DNA of 64,000 nt from Rhizobium sp. WSM4643 (GCF_025152745.1 NZ_CP104040.1:4661501-4725500); one strand, 5' to 3'. Counted from the stretch's first letter, positions 27,504 to 36,924 are shown. Numbers and translations are program-made. The notes: generated from the sequence alone by a model not told the origin.

Positions 27504-28475
27504 ATGGATTATTATGACATCTTCATCAGCGTTCTGAGCTCGACCATCCGCCTGTCGATCCCGCTGATCTTCACCGCCCTTGCCGGTCTGTTTTCGGAAC
27601 GTGCCGGCATCTTCGATATCGGTCTCGAGGGCAAGATGCTGGGATCGGCCTTTGCCGCCGCCTGCGTTGCCTATCTTACCGATTCTGCCTGGCTCGGCCT
27701 CGGTGCCGGCATCCTCTGCTCGGTGGCGCTGAGCCTGGTGCACGGTTTCGCCTCGATCACCAATCGCGGCAACCAGATTGTGTCAGGCGTCGCCATCAAC
27801 TTCTTCATCGCCGGCATCACCATCGTGCTCGGCCAGGCCTGGTTCGGCCAGGGCGGACGCACGCCGCAGCTGTCGCCGGAATCGCGCTTCGCGCCGATCA
27901 TCCTGCCGGGCGCCGATGCCGCCCACGACATACCGATCATCGGCCCGATCTATGCCAATGTCATATCGGGCAACAATGTCCTCACCTATCTCGCCTTTCT
28001 CGCCGTGCCGTTTTCCTGGTGGGTGCTTTACCGCACACGCTTTGGCCTCAGGCTGCGCGCCGTCGGCGAAAACCCTGGCGCGGTCGATACTGCCGGCATC
28101 TCGGTTGCCTGGCTGCGTTACCGCGCCGTCATGTGCGCCGGCATTCTCTGCGGCTTTGCCGGCACCTATCTGGCGATCGCCCAGTCCGCCGCCTTCATCA
28201 AGGACATGTCGGCCGGCAAGGGTTACATCGCGCTTGCCGCTCTGGTCTTTGCCAAGTGGAAACCGGTGCCCGTCATGTTTGCCTGCCTGCTCTTCGGCTT
28301 CCTCGATGCGCTGGCAAATTTCATGCAGGGGAAGCAAGTACCGCTGATCGGCGAAGTGCCGGTTCAGGTCTTCCAGGCGCTGCCCTATGTTCTAACCTGC
28401 GTCCTGCTTGCCGGCTTCATCGGCGTCGCGACCCCGCCGAAAGCCGGCGGCGTGCCTTATACGAAGGAGCGTTGA
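27504..28475 (+). CDS. ABC nucleoside importer permease 2
   Basis: The second BPD_transp_2 permease, 323 residues. It starts MDYYDIFISVLSSTIRLSIP and has the family signature FSERAGIFDIGLEGKMLGSAF near residue 33, with helices throughout. AAGGAGCG precedes the start by about seven bases. A GTG three bases earlier is an alternative start. It completes the importer and leads straight into cdd with a one-base gap. Confidence 0.92.
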   Translation: MDYYDIFISVLSSTIRLSIPLIFTALAGLFSERAGIFDIGLEGKMLGSAFAAACVAYLTDSAWLGLGAGILCSVALSLVHGFASITNRGNQIVSGVAINFFIAGITIVLGQAWFGQGGRTPQLSPESRFAPIILPGADAAHDIPIIGPIYANVISGNNVLTYLAFLAVPFSWWVLYRTRFGLRLRAVGENPGAVDTAGISVAWLRYRAVMCAGILCGFAGTYLAIAQSAAFIKDMSAGKGYIALAALVFAKWKPVPVMFACLLFGFLDALANFMQGKQVPLIGEVPVQVFQALPYVLTCVLLAGFIGVATPPKAGGVPYTKER

Positions 28476-28476
28476 T

Positions 28477-28866
28477 ATGTCTCACGACCTGTTCGAAGCC
28501 GCCCGCGGCGCCATGGCTTTTGCGCATGCGCCCTATTCGAAATTCCCGGTCGGCGCGGCGATCCGCGCCGAGGACGGTAAGGTCTATACCGGCGCCAACA
28601 TCGAAAACCTTTCCTTTCCGCAAGGATGGTGCGCCGAGCCGACGGCGATCGGCGCCATGATCATGGGCGGCGCGAAGACGATCGTCGAAATGGCCGTCAT
28701 TGCCGAAAAACTGCCGCTCTGCCCGCCCTGCGGCGGCTGTCGCCAGAAGATCTCCGAATTCGCCTCCAAGGAGACGAAGATTTACCTTTGCGATGAGTCG
28801 GGCGTGAAGAAGACCATGACGATGGAAGAGCTTCTTCCCTTCAGCTTCGAAACGGAACTCGGATGA
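28477..28866 (+). CDS. cdd: Cytidine deaminase
   Basis: Cdd deaminates cytidine and deoxycytidine to uridine forms in the cytosol, using zinc. The 129-residue protein is the small tetrameric type. Motifs are YSKFPVGAAI near residue 20, the catalytic CAE in GWCAEPTAIGA (with Glu as proton shuttle) and the zinc ligands PPCGGCRQK. It starts one base after the permease gene and overlaps the phosphorylase gene by four bases, an operon arrangement consistent with nucleoside catabolism. Confidence 0.95.
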   Translation: MSHDLFEAARGAMAFAHAPYSKFPVGAAIRAEDGKVYTGANIENLSFPQGWCAEPTAIGAMIMGGAKTIVEMAVIAEKLPLCPPCGGCRQKISEFASKETKIYLCDESGVKKTMTMEELLPFSFETELG

Positions 28867-29663
28867 AGGCGACGGTCAGCCTGCTCGCCGCATTGCTCGG
28901 GGGCATCAAGCCGCGCCACGGCATCGTGCTCGGCTCCGGTCTCGGCTCCCTCGTCGGTGAGCTCGATGGCGCCGTGCGTGTTCCCTATCGCGACCTGCCG
29001 GGCTTTCCCGTCAGCGCCGTCTCCGGCCATGCGGGCGAAGTCGTCGCCGGCCGCCTCGGCGGCGTGCCCGTTATCATGCTCTCCGGCCGCGTGCATTATT
29101 ACGAGAAGGGCGACGCCAACGCCATGCGCCTGCCGATCGAGGTGCTGAAGGCGCTCGGCGTCGAAGCCCTGATCCTGACCAATTCGGCCGGATCGCTGCG
29201 CGGCGACTTGCCGCCCGGTTCGGTAATGCAGATCACCGATCACATCAACTATTCCGGCATGAACCCGCTGATCGGAGAGGAAAGCGATCACCGTTTCGTC
29301 GGCATGACCAATGCCTATGATGCGGGGCTTGCCGCGGCGATGCAGAGGGCAGCAGCAAAGCTTGAAATCGAGCTGGCAAAGGGCGTCTATATGTGGTTCT
29401 CCGGTCCAAGCTTCGAAACGCCGGCCGAAATCCGCATGGCGCGCATCCTCGGCGCCGATGCCGTCGGCATGTCGACAGTGCCCGAGGTGATCATCGCAAG
29501 AATGCTGGGCCTGAGGGTTGCAGCCGCCTCCGTTATCACCAACTATGGCGCAGGCATGACCGGCAATGAGCTCAGCCATGAAGAAACCAAGGACATGGCG
29601 CCCATCGGCGGCGCCCGTCTCGCCGCCATCTTGAAAGACATGATTGCGGCTGGAACAGGATGA
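28863..29663 (+). CDS. Purine nucleoside phosphorylase
   Basis: A trimeric-type phosphorylase (PNP/MTAP family) that splits purine nucleosides into base and (deoxy)ribose 1-phosphate. The 266-residue protein has the phosphate-binding GSGLGSL near residue 20, GHAGEVVAGRLGG, LSGRVHYYEKGD, LILTNSAGSL, and the substrate segment MWFSGPSFETPAEIRM with GADAVGMSTVPEV. The name could be punA, xapA or deoD-like; inosine and guanosine are expected from the family, but xanthosine use cannot be excluded. The gene's final codons lie inside a dispersed repeat that starts at 29654. Confidence 0.93.
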   Translation: MKATVSLLAALLGGIKPRHGIVLGSGLGSLVGELDGAVRVPYRDLPGFPVSAVSGHAGEVVAGRLGGVPVIMLSGRVHYYEKGDANAMRLPIEVLKALGVEALILTNSAGSLRGDLPPGSVMQITDHINYSGMNPLIGEESDHRFVGMTNAYDAGLAAAMQRAAAKLEIELAKGVYMWFSGPSFETPAEIRMARILGADAVGMSTVPEVIIARMLGLRVAAASVITNYGAGMTGNELSHEETKDMAPIGGARLAAILKDMIAAGTG

Positions 29664-29762
29664 TTTTGGGCCGGGTCGGCCTAAAATCTGAATCCTGTTC
29701 TAAGTTAAATAGTTAAAGCATGATGTCGTCTGAAAACCGCCCACACTTTTCGACATCATGCT
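29654..29762. repeat. Rhizobial palindromic repeat overlapping the phosphorylase stop
   Basis: Arm pair 1 is AACAGGAT (29654) and ATCCTGTT (29692) with inner GATTTT-GGCC/GGCC-AAAATC. Arm pair 2 is AGCATGATGTCG (29717) with CGACATCATGCT (29751), a perfect 12-bp stem. The first arm supplies the last codons and the TGA of the phosphorylase gene. This family is a different one from those at 4081 and 35575. Confidence 0.75.
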
Positions 29763-29777
29763 CGAGAGGAAGCGAAG

Positions 29778-30554
29778 ATGAATAGCCATTCCAACCGGGA
29801 GACGGCGGCTGTCGCCCTTTCCCTTCTCGATCTCACCAATTTGAAGGACGATTGCACCGAGGCGCAGATCGATGCGCTGTGCGCCCGCGCCCAGACGCCC
29901 TACGGCAACAGCGCTGCGATCTGCATCTGGCCGCGGTTCGTCGCCCAGGCGCGCAACATCCTCGGCACCGGCCATGCCGTGCGCATCGCAACCGTCGTCA
30001 ACTTCCCCTCGGGCGATATGGAAGTGGCCGATGTCGCCGCCGAAGCGCGTGAGGCGATTGCCGATGGCGCCGATGAGATCGATCTGGTCATCCCCTACCG
30101 CAAGCTGCTCGCCGGCAATGAGAAGGCGGTGACCGACATGGTCAAGGCCGTGCGCGCCGAATGCACCGGCCCCGTCGTCCTGAAGGTCATCATAGAGGCC
30201 GGCGAGTTGAAGGATGCGGCATTGATCCGCCGTGCCTCTGAACTCGCCATCGAGGCCGGTGCAGATTTCATCAAGACCTCCACCGGCAAGGTCGCCGTCA
30301 ACGCGACGCTCGAAGCCGCCGACATCATGATCCGGACTATTCGTGAAAGTGGGCGCAAGGTCGGCTTCAAGCCGGCTGGCGGCATCGGCTCGGTGGCGGA
30401 TGCGGCGCTCTACCTCAGCCTTGCCGAAACCATCATGACGCCGGACTGGGCGATGCCGTCAACGTTCCGCTTCGGCGCTTCCGGCCTGCTCGACGATATC
30501 CTGGCGGTTCTGAGCGGAACACAGTCGGCACCGGCTGCGGCGTCGAGCTATTGA
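29778..30554 (+). CDS. deoC: Deoxyribose-phosphate aldolase
   Basis: DeoC cleaves 2-deoxyribose 5-phosphate into acetaldehyde and glyceraldehyde 3-phosphate, the exit of deoxynucleoside carbon into central metabolism. The 258-residue class I aldolase shows LDLTNLKDDCTE at the start, VVNFPSGD near the middle, VVLKVIIEAGEL with an active-site lysine, and FIKTSTGKVAVNATLE containing the Schiff-base lysine. It follows the repeat at 29654 and precedes deoA by one base. Confidence 0.96.
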   Translation: MNSHSNRETAAVALSLLDLTNLKDDCTEAQIDALCARAQTPYGNSAAICIWPRFVAQARNILGTGHAVRIATVVNFPSGDMEVADVAAEAREAIADGADEIDLVIPYRKLLAGNEKAVTDMVKAVRAECTGPVVLKVIIEAGELKDAALIRRASELAIEAGADFIKTSTGKVAVNATLEAADIMIRTIRESGRKVGFKPAGGIGSVADAALYLSLAETIMTPDWAMPSTFRFGASGLLDDILAVLSGTQSAPAAASSY

Positions 30555-30555
30555 A

Positions 30556-31863
30556 ATGATCCCGCAGGAGATCATCCGACGCAAGCGCGATGGCGAAGAA
30601 CTCGATGCCGCCGATATCAGCTCCTTCATCGCTGCGTTGGCTGCCGGCCAATTGTCGGAAGGCCAGATCGGCGCCTTCGCCATGGCCGTCTGGTTCAAGG
30701 GCATGTCGCGGGCCGAAATCGTGGCCTTGACGCTGGCGATGGCCGATTCCGGCGACAGGCTGCAATGGGCCGATATCGACCGCCCGATCGCCGACAAACA
30801 TTCGACCGGCGGCGTCGGCGACAATGTTTCGCTGATGCTGGCGCCGATCGCCGCTGCCTGCGGCCTTGCCGTTCCGATGATCTCCGGGCGCGGCCTCGGC
30901 CACACCGGCGGCACGCTGGATAAGCTCGAATCCATTCCCGGCTATATGATCACCCCGGATGCTGACTTGTTCCACAAAGTCGTGAAGGAGGTGGGATGCG
31001 CCATCATCGGTCAGACCGGGACCTTGGCGCCCGCCGATGGCAGGCTCTATGCCGTGCGCGACGTGACCGCCACGGTCGATTCCATCCCCCTCATCACCGC
31101 CTCTATCCTCTCGAAGAAACTTGCGGCCGGGCTCGAGACGCTGGTGCTCGACGTCAAGGTCGGCAACGGCGCTTTCATGGCTGACCGCGGCCAGGCGGAG
31201 ATCCTCGCGCAGTCGCTGGTCGAGGTGGCCAATGGCGCAGGCGTGAAGACCTCGGCCCTGATCACCGACATGAACCAGCCGCTTGCCGATAGTGCCGGCA
31301 ATGCCGTCGAGATGCGCAACTGCCTGGATTTCCTGGCGGGCAGAAAAAAGGACACGCGGCTTGAGACCGTCGTTCTCGCTTTCGCCGCCGAAATGCTGGT
31401 GAAATCCGGCATTGCCGCTTCGTCTGATGAAGCCGAGGGAGTGGCGCGTCAGGCCCTGTCATCGGGAAAGGCGGCCGAGGTCTTCGCGCGCATGGTGTCG
31501 ATGCTCGGCGGTCCGGCCGATCTCATTGAAAACCCCGACCGATATCTGGCAAGGGCACCTGTCGAAAAACCTGTCCCGGCCGTCCGGTCCGGCTGGCTTG
31601 CCGCCTGCAATGCGCGCGGTATCGGCGTCAGTGTGATCGATCTCGGCGGCGGAAGACGCCATCCGGCGGATCGGATCGATCATCGCGTCGGCTTTTCCGA
31701 ACTCCTGCCGCTCGGCACCCGCGTAAAGGCGGGCGAACCGATCGCTCTCGTTCACGCCGCTGACGAGACCGCGGCGGAGAGGGCGGCGACATCACTTGCC
31801 ACGCACTACCGCATCACCGACGACAAGCCGGAACTGACACCGGTGATTGCGGGGCTGGTCTGA
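30556..31863 (+). CDS. deoA: Thymidine phosphorylase
   Basis: DeoA phosphorolyses thymidine and deoxyuridine to the base and deoxyribose 1-phosphate. The 435-residue protein shows FAMAVWFKGMS, the phosphate-binding KHSTGGVGDNVS near residue 83, SGRGLGHTGGTLDKLE and the VLDVKVGNGAFM block. Length and motifs fit the pyrimidine-nucleoside phosphorylase II family. It is the last plus-strand gene of the salvage cluster and converges on a protease gene with a six-base gap. Confidence 0.96.
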   Translation: MIPQEIIRRKRDGEELDAADISSFIAALAAGQLSEGQIGAFAMAVWFKGMSRAEIVALTLAMADSGDRLQWADIDRPIADKHSTGGVGDNVSLMLAPIAAACGLAVPMISGRGLGHTGGTLDKLESIPGYMITPDADLFHKVVKEVGCAIIGQTGTLAPADGRLYAVRDVTATVDSIPLITASILSKKLAAGLETLVLDVKVGNGAFMADRGQAEILAQSLVEVANGAGVKTSALITDMNQPLADSAGNAVEMRNCLDFLAGRKKDTRLETVVLAFAAEMLVKSGIAASSDEAEGVARQALSSGKAAEVFARMVSMLGGPADLIENPDRYLARAPVEKPVPAVRSGWLAACNARGIGVSVIDLGGGRRHPADRIDHRVGFSELLPLGTRVKAGEPIALVHAADETAAERAATSLATHYRITDDKPELTPVIAGLV

Positions 31864-31869
31864 TGCGGT

Positions 31870-32403
31870 TTACTGCTTGAGGCTGAGCGAACCGTCGGCG
31901 ACGGAATAGGAGGCGAGCTTCTGCAGGAAGCTCATGCCGACCAGCGTCGTCGTCAGCGCATCGTCCCTCAGGACGAAGGCTTCGACATCGCGCACGCGAA
32001 TACCGCCGATTTCGACCCGGTCGAGTGTCACATGCGCGGCCCTCGTCTGGCCGTTCGCGGTGTTCACGCCATAACGGAAATCGAGCTGGTTGGCCGTGAA
32101 GCCAAGTCGGCGGGCGAGCGTCTCGTTGAGCGCCACATAAGTGGCGCCGGTATCGATCAGGCCCTGCACCGGCTTGCCGTTGATCTTGAAGCTGCCGGTA
32201 TAATGGCCCTGCGCATCGGCCTGCAGGCGGATCGCATTGCTGCCGGATACGGGCGCGGGGACTGCGGGTTCATTGCTTTCGGTCGATACGTAATTGGCGG
32301 AGCGAGCGTCAGCAGGTTGCTGGCTGGCGCTTCCGAAGAAGGAAGGCACCTGTGTGGCGAGCACCGCGGCGATGCTGGCGAATAGGACGGTGCGCACGAG
32401 CAT
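31870..32403 (-). CDS. TIGR02281-type retropepsin-like aspartic protease
   Basis: A 177-residue protein with an N-terminal hydrophobic segment (LVRTVLFASIAAVLATQVPSF) that should anchor it to the inner membrane, a Ser/Pro-rich stretch, and a C-terminal single-lobe aspartic protease domain. The catalytic signature is GLIDTGATYVALN, preceded by FKINGKPV, and the C-terminal half contains LVGMSFLQKL. Start 32403 follows AGGAAGGA ten bases upstream; a 16-residue longer form is possible. Such proteases are common in alphaproteobacteria, with unknown substrates. It is unrelated in function to the surrounding nucleoside genes. Confidence 0.87.
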   Translation of the reverse strand: MLVRTVLFASIAAVLATQVPSFFGSASQQPADARSANYVSTESNEPAVPAPVSGSNAIRLQADAQGHYTGSFKINGKPVQGLIDTGATYVALNETLARRLGFTANQLDFRYGVNTANGQTRAAHVTLDRVEIGGIRVRDVEAFVLRDDALTTTLVGMSFLQKLASYSVADGSLSLKQ

Positions 32404-32502
32404 GAAACAGAAATCCTTCCTGTATAAACCCGGCTTCATGCCGTGCCTCATGCTTCAAGCTTGCTAAACCTCAAGTGCTGATAAGTTGCTAATATCGACG
32501 AC

Positions 32503-32530
32503 AAAAGGCCCGGAACGAACCTCCGGGCCT
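32503..32530 (-). terminator. Rho-independent terminator of upp
   Basis: On the minus strand AGGCCCGGA and TCCGGGCCT form a 9-bp stem with a seven-base loop followed by TTTTG. It lies 34 bases after the upp stop and ends the deoB-add-upp transcript or upp alone. Confidence 0.85.
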
Positions 32531-32564
32531 CAAGGTCTTTCGATTTGGTAAAGGAAGGCTGAAA

Positions 32565-33194
32565 TTATTTGGTGCCGTACATGCGGTCGCCGGCATCGCC
32601 GAGGCCGGGCATGATGTAGCCTTTCTCGTTGAGATGACTGTCGATCGATGCGGTGAAAACCGGAACATCGGGATGCGCGGCGCGGAAGTTGCGGATGCCT
32701 TCCGGGGCGGCAAGCAGGCAGAGGAAACGGATATTGTGGGCGCCGCGTTCCTTGAGTTTGTCGATCGCCGCGATCGAGGAATTGCCGGTCGCAAGCATCG
32801 GATCGACGACGATGATCAGCCGCTCGGCCACGTCCTCCGGCGCCTTGAAATAATATTCGACCGGCTGCAGCGTCTCGTGATCGCGGTAGACGCCGATATG
32901 CGAGACGCGGGCGGAAGGCACGAGATCGAGCATGCCTTCGAGCAGCCCGTTGCCGGCACGCAGGATCGAGGCGAAGACCAGCTTCTTGCCCTCGAGGATC
33001 GGCGATTCCATCGTCTGCAACGGCGTCTCGATCGTTTCCATCGTCAGTTCGAGATCGCGGGTCACCTCGTAGCAGAGCAGGGTCGAGATTTCGCGCAGCA
33101 AGCGCCGGAAACTTCCCGTCGATGTCTCCTTGCGCCGCATGATGGTGAGCTTGTGCTGCACAAGCGGATGATCGATGACCGTGACGCCGTCCAT
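32565..33194 (-). CDS. upp: Uracil phosphoribosyltransferase
   Basis: Upp converts uracil plus PRPP to UMP, recovering the base released by nucleoside phosphorylases. The 209-residue protein starts [20 protein letters not shown], the family's opening, and contains [13 protein letters not shown], the PRPP-binding [12 protein letters not shown] and a [12 protein letters not shown] end. The start 33194 fits the usual 208-209 residue length; a Met five codons earlier is also possible. It shares strand and neighbourhood with add and deoB but with a 106-base gap. Confidence 0.96.
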
Positions 33195-33300
33195 GGGGAA
33201 GCCTTTCATTCTTTCTATCGGATGTTTCTTTCACGGAAATCGTCCCGACCGCAAGAGTGGCGGTCGATTTGCGTCGATCTTCCCCAGTCCCTCGAGTCTT

Positions 33301-34269
33301 TTAAAGCCGGGCGAGCAAGGTCTTTCGTGTCTCATCGTCGACGAAGGCCGCCTCGATCGCAGTGCGCGTTATGGCGTCGATCTCGGCGTCGCCGAAGCCG
33401 AAAGCCCCGGCGGCAAGCTCGTATTCTCGCTTGAGCGAGGTACGGAAGAAAGGCGGATCGTCAGAACTGATCGTCACCCTGACACCGGCTTCCTTCAGCC
33501 GGCGCAGCGGATGAGAAGCGAAATCGGGAAAAACCCCGAGCGCGATGTTGGAGCCCGGGCAGATCTCGAGCACGGTGCCGAGATCGGCAAGCCGCTTCAC
33601 CAGATCGAGATCCTCGATGGCGCGCACCCCATGGCCGATGCGCGAGGGGCGCACCGCGTCGAGCGCGTCGGCGACGCTGAAGGCGCCACAGACCTCGCCG
33701 GCATGGATAGTGAGCCCGAGGCCGGCATCGCGGGCGATATCGAAGGCTCTGAGATAATCGGCGACGCGCCCCATGCGTTCCTCGCCGGCAAGGTTGAAGC
33801 CGGTAATCAAGGGATTGCCGGCCTTTGCCGCATATTCGGCAGCACCGATCACACTCTCCGGACCGAAATGCCGCTCGCCGGTAACGATCAGCCGAGCCTC
33901 GATGCCGCTCTTTTCCTTGGCCCGCCGGATGCCTTCGCAGATACCTGATATATAAGCATCGGCGCCCAGCCCGATGCGCTTGCCGTGATCGGGCGAAACG
34001 ATGAGCTCGCTGTAGATCGTATTGATGCCGGCCAGTTCGTCGAGATAGGTTTCGGTCAGAAGCGCGTAGTCCTCTTCGGTCCTGTAGACCTCGGAAACCT
34101 TGTCGTAACATTCGAGGAAGCTTGCGAAATCATGCCAGACATAGGCTCCGTCGCGAAGCTCGGCGCTGATGTCGACGCCGTATTTCCGCGCCTGCGCTGC
34201 GGTCAGAACTGGAGAGGCCGCACCCTCCAGATGACAGTGCAACTCGACCTTCTTCAGATGCGATGTCAC
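33301..34269 (-). CDS. add: Adenosine deaminase family protein
   Basis: A zinc aminohydrolase of 322 residues. Metal and catalytic motifs are [10 protein letters not shown] near the start, VHAGE in the second half with RIGHG, and [10 protein letters not shown] near the C-terminus. The last motif reads SSDDP, which I associate with adenine deaminase/Aah1-like members as well as with divergent adenosine deaminases, which more often read NTDDP; so adenosine versus adenine is open. GTG 34269 is the start, overlapping the deoB stop (GTGA). Genomic context favours nucleoside use. Confidence 0.85.
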   Translation of the reverse strand: MTSHLKKVELHCHLEGAASPVLTAAQARKYGVDISAELRDGAYVWHDFASFLECYDKVSEVYRTEEDYALLTETYLDELAGINTIYSELIVSPDHGKRIGLGADAYISGICEGIRRAKEKSGIEARLIVTGERHFGPESVIGAAEYAAKAGNPLITGFNLAGEERMGRVADYLRAFDIARDAGLGLTIHAGEVCGAFSVADALDAVRPSRIGHGVRAIEDLDLVKRLADLGTVLEICPGSNIALGVFPDFASHPLRRLKEAGVRVTISSDDPPFFRTSLKREYELAAGAFGFGDAEIDAITRTAIEAAFVDDETRKTLLARL

Positions 34270-35486
34270 AGAAAACTCCTTCCGTGCGGTCCGGCCGCGA
34301 TGCCGAGATGCCGGGCGATGCTCTCGCCGATATCGGCATAGCTGCGGCGCACGCCGATCGAACGCGACCGGATGCCGGGGCCATAGGCGATAACAGGCAC
34401 GCGCTCGCGCGTATGATCCGTGCCGCGCCAGGTCGGATCGCAGCCATGATCGGCGGTGAGCACGACGAGATCGCCGGGGTTCAGTTTCTTGTGGACTTCG
34501 GGCAAGCGCGCATCGAAGGCTTCGAGTGCCGCGGCATAACCCGGCACATCGCGGCGATGGCCGTAGATCATGTCGAAATCGACGAAATTGGTGAAGACGA
34601 GATCGCCATCCTCAGCCTCGTCGATCGCCGAGAGCGACGCATCCATCAGCGCCTCATTGCCGTTCGCCTTGATGACCCTGGAAACGCCCTGATGCGCGAA
34701 GATGTCGCCGATCTTTCCGACAGCATGCACGTGCCGTCCGTGCTCGATAAGACGGTCGAGCAGCGTCGGTTCCGGCGGCAGCACGGAAAAGTCGCGCCGG
34801 TTTCCGGTGCGCTGGAAGGAAGAGGTAGACTGGCCGATAAAGGGCCGGGCGATGACGCGGCCGATATTGTAGGGATCGAGCAGTCCCCGGGCCAAATGGC
34901 AGAAGGCGAGCAGACGATCGAGGCCGAAATGCACCTCATGCGCCGCGACCTGGAAGACCGAATCCGAGGAGGTGTAGCAGATCGGCTTGCCGGTGCGGAT
35001 ATGCTCCTCGCCGAGCCGGGCAATGATCTCCGTTCCCGAGGCATGGCAATTGCCGAGGATGCCGGGCACGTCAGCCTCCCTGCACAATGTCTCGATGAAT
35101 TCTGGAGGAAAGGCGTCGCCCTCCCTCGGGAAATAACCCCAATCGAAACTGACAGGTGTTCCCGCGATCTCCCAATGACCTGATGGCGTATCCTTGCCAC
35201 GGGAGATTTCGGTGGCGGCGCCATAAATACCGTAGACCTTTTCCGGGACGGGCATGCCGGCCGGAAACCGGCCGGAAGCGGACCGGGCGATATGCATCAG
35301 CCCGAGTTCCGACATGTTGGGCAGGGAAAGCGGCCCTTCGCGCAATCCGGTGCGGTCCCCGGCTCCGGCTGCGCAGAACTCGGCGATATGGCCGAGCGTA
35401 TCGGCGCCTTCGTCGCCATAGGCCGCCGCATCCGGCGCTCCGCCAATGCCGAAGGAATCCAGAACGAAAAGAAAGGCACGCGCCAT
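34266..35486 (-). CDS. deoB: Phosphopentomutase
   Basis: DeoB interconverts (deoxy)ribose 1-phosphate and 5-phosphate, linking phosphorylases with DeoC. The 406-residue protein opens [20 protein letters not shown] with metal-binding Asp, contains [10 protein letters not shown] with the catalytic threonine, [13 protein letters not shown], and closes with [19 protein letters not shown] metal ligands. Start 35486 fits the family; a 29-residue upstream extension lacks homology. Its stop overlaps the add GTG start by four bases, so deoB and add are coupled. Confidence 0.96.
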   Translation of the reverse strand: MARAFLFVLDSFGIGGAPDAAAYGDEGADTLGHIAEFCAAGAGDRTGLREGPLSLPNMSELGLMHIARSASGRFPAGMPVPEKVYGIYGAATEISRGKDTPSGHWEIAGTPVSFDWGYFPREGDAFPPEFIETLCREADVPGILGNCHASGTEIIARLGEEHIRTGKPICYTSSDSVFQVAAHEVHFGLDRLLAFCHLARGLLDPYNIGRVIARPFIGQSTSSFQRTGNRRDFSVLPPEPTLLDRLIEHGRHVHAVGKIGDIFAHQGVSRVIKANGNEALMDASLSAIDEAEDGDLVFTNFVDFDMIYGHRRDVPGYAAALEAFDARLPEVHKKLNPGDLVVLTADHGCDPTWRGTDHTRERVPVIAYGPGIRSRSIGVRRSYADIGESIARHLGIAAGPHGRSFL

Positions 35487-35574
35487 TTTACACCCGAGAA
35501 AGCCGATCGCCGGCCTCTGAAATGTCGGAGGCGGCTGAGCTCCAGCCATATAATGCCGCGGCCGGCTTGGCAAA

Positions 35575-35664
35575 TTACAGCGCGCGCGTCTTTTTCAAAG
35601 GACGCTGTAACACTTTGAATTGCTGCATAACTCCTAAATCGATTTCGATCTAGGAGTTATGCAG
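35575..35664. repeat. Rhizobial repeat family B, copy 1
   Basis: A first palindrome pairs TTACAGCG (35575) with CGCTGTAA (35603). A second pairs CTGCATAACTCCTA (35623) with TAGGAGTTATGCAG (35651), a perfect 14-bp stem. A copy in the opposite orientation lies at 58583. It fills the gap between deoB and the pseudopilin gene. Confidence 0.8.
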
Positions 35665-35686
35665 CAGAGAAGAATGGGGAGCGCCG

Positions 35687-36268
35687 TCAGCAGTCGCCGC
35701 AAGGAATCGAGTCGCCTTGCCGCTGGCGGTAGAAATAACTGCGGCTGATGGTAATCGTGCGCATGCCGTCCGGCATGAAATTCGGGGCGAACAGGAACAT
35801 CGTATAGGGGATGCTGAGCTCGGTGCGGACCAGGAAGCTGTTCGCCGTCTTCATGTCCGATGGCACGTTGCTCACTGTGGCGTTCTTGGCATAGGGCACC
35901 GTCCCGTCCTTTGCCCAGGACCAGAGCACCTTCGCATTGGCGCTGGCATCGATGGTAATCCCCGTGATCTTCAGCGTCAGCGCCGTCGAATTGTAGGGCA
36001 CGAAGATCGCCGTTGCGACCGACGGCATCTGCGCGAGCGCGCTCTTCGTGACGGATTGCTGCTGGGTGATGAGGTCGGCCACCGTTCCTGCGGCGCGTGT
36101 CACGCGCTTGCTGACGCTGAGGCCGATGGTGATCTCGAAAGCGCCGATATAAAGCATGATGAGCACGGGAAAGAGGATCGCGAATTCGATCGCTCCGGCG
36201 CCCTTGCGGTCTCGGATGAGCCGCCGCGCCATCAGGACCAGTCTGGTGAACGGGTTGCGCAACGCCAT
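35687..36268 (-). CDS. TadE/TadG-like pseudopilin
   Basis: A 193-residue TadE-like protein. The N-terminal GAGAIEFAILFPVLIMLYIGAFEITIG region, with the glutamate after the cleavable A/G site and a hydrophobic helix, matches pseudopilins processed by the prepilin peptidase CpaA. It ends in two cysteines (SIPCGDC), which may form a disulphide. The start 36268 overlaps the TAA of the preceding gene (TAATG). Together with that gene and the solitary secretin-N-domain gene it forms the minus-strand arm of the Tad locus. Confidence 0.85.
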   Translation of the reverse strand: MALRNPFTRLVLMARRLIRDRKGAGAIEFAILFPVLIMLYIGAFEITIGLSVSKRVTRAAGTVADLITQQQSVTKSALAQMPSVATAIFVPYNSTALTLKITGITIDASANAKVLWSWAKDGTVPYAKNATVSNVPSDMKTANSFLVRTELSIPYTMFLFAPNFMPDGMRTITISRSYFYRQRQGDSIPCGDC

Positions 36269-36924
36269 TATGGATACTGCTCGTTCTGGAAGGCCGCGGT
36301 CGCGACGATCAGATATTGGCTCGGCATCGAACCGTCGGAGGGACGTATCGTGCTGATATAGGGCCTGACCAGATCCGTGATGATTTCCCAGCGGTAATAG
36401 GCACGGACCATGTTGATCGTGCCGGCGCCGCCCGGCGCATATTTGAAGGCCGCAGTATTGATGTCGGCATATCTGTCTGTGGAAAGCTTGGGGATCGTCG
36501 TCGGAATGGCCGAAAACGCGCTGAACGTCTGCACATCCAGGTAGAGCTTGCTTGGCGTGGCGACTTCGCTTGCCGAGCAACGGATCAGGATCGAGATCTC
36601 ATCGCAGAAAGCCTGGCGGAATTGCGCCTGGTTCATATCGGTCGTGCGGCCGAGATTATAGGTGATCTGCCCGGTTCGCATTCGTCGGCTCATCGTATCA
36701 ACGCCGTTGGAAACGAGTTCCTCGGCGGCGAAGGCGACGAAAGTTTCGAGGATTGCGAAAATCACCAGGAAATAGGGAATGGCAAGCAGGGCGAATTCGA
36801 TCGCCGCAGCACCCTCGCGTGAGCCGGCGAGAGCGCGAAACCGTAAGAAACGGGATGGCGTAAAGGCGCGCCCCTCATCCGTCTTCTGATCAATTACCGT
36901 CATTGCCTGGACCCTAAGCGACAT
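36268..36924 (-). CDS. TadE/TadF-like pseudopilin
   Basis: A second pseudopilin, 218 residues, with EGAAAIEFALLAIPYFLVIFAILETFVAFAA near residue 38: the AIEFALL pattern is typical of TadE-like processing sites and is followed by a hydrophobic helix. The remaining ~150 residues appear periplasmic, with VQTFSAFSAIPTTI and a C-terminal YLIVATAAFQNEQYP. A shorter start at 36903 (MTVIDQK) is possible. It is translationally coupled to the next pseudopilin. These minor pilins are needed for Tad assembly in other systems; whether this pair does so is inference. Confidence 0.83.
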   Translation of the reverse strand: MSLRVQAMTVIDQKTDEGRAFTPSRFLRFRALAGSREGAAAIEFALLAIPYFLVIFAILETFVAFAAEELVSNGVDTMSRRMRTGQITYNLGRTTDMNQAQFRQAFCDEISILIRCSASEVATPSKLYLDVQTFSAFSAIPTTIPKLSTDRYADINTAAFKYAPGGAGTINMVRAYYRWEIITDLVRPYISTIRPSDGSMPSQYLIVATAAFQNEQYP

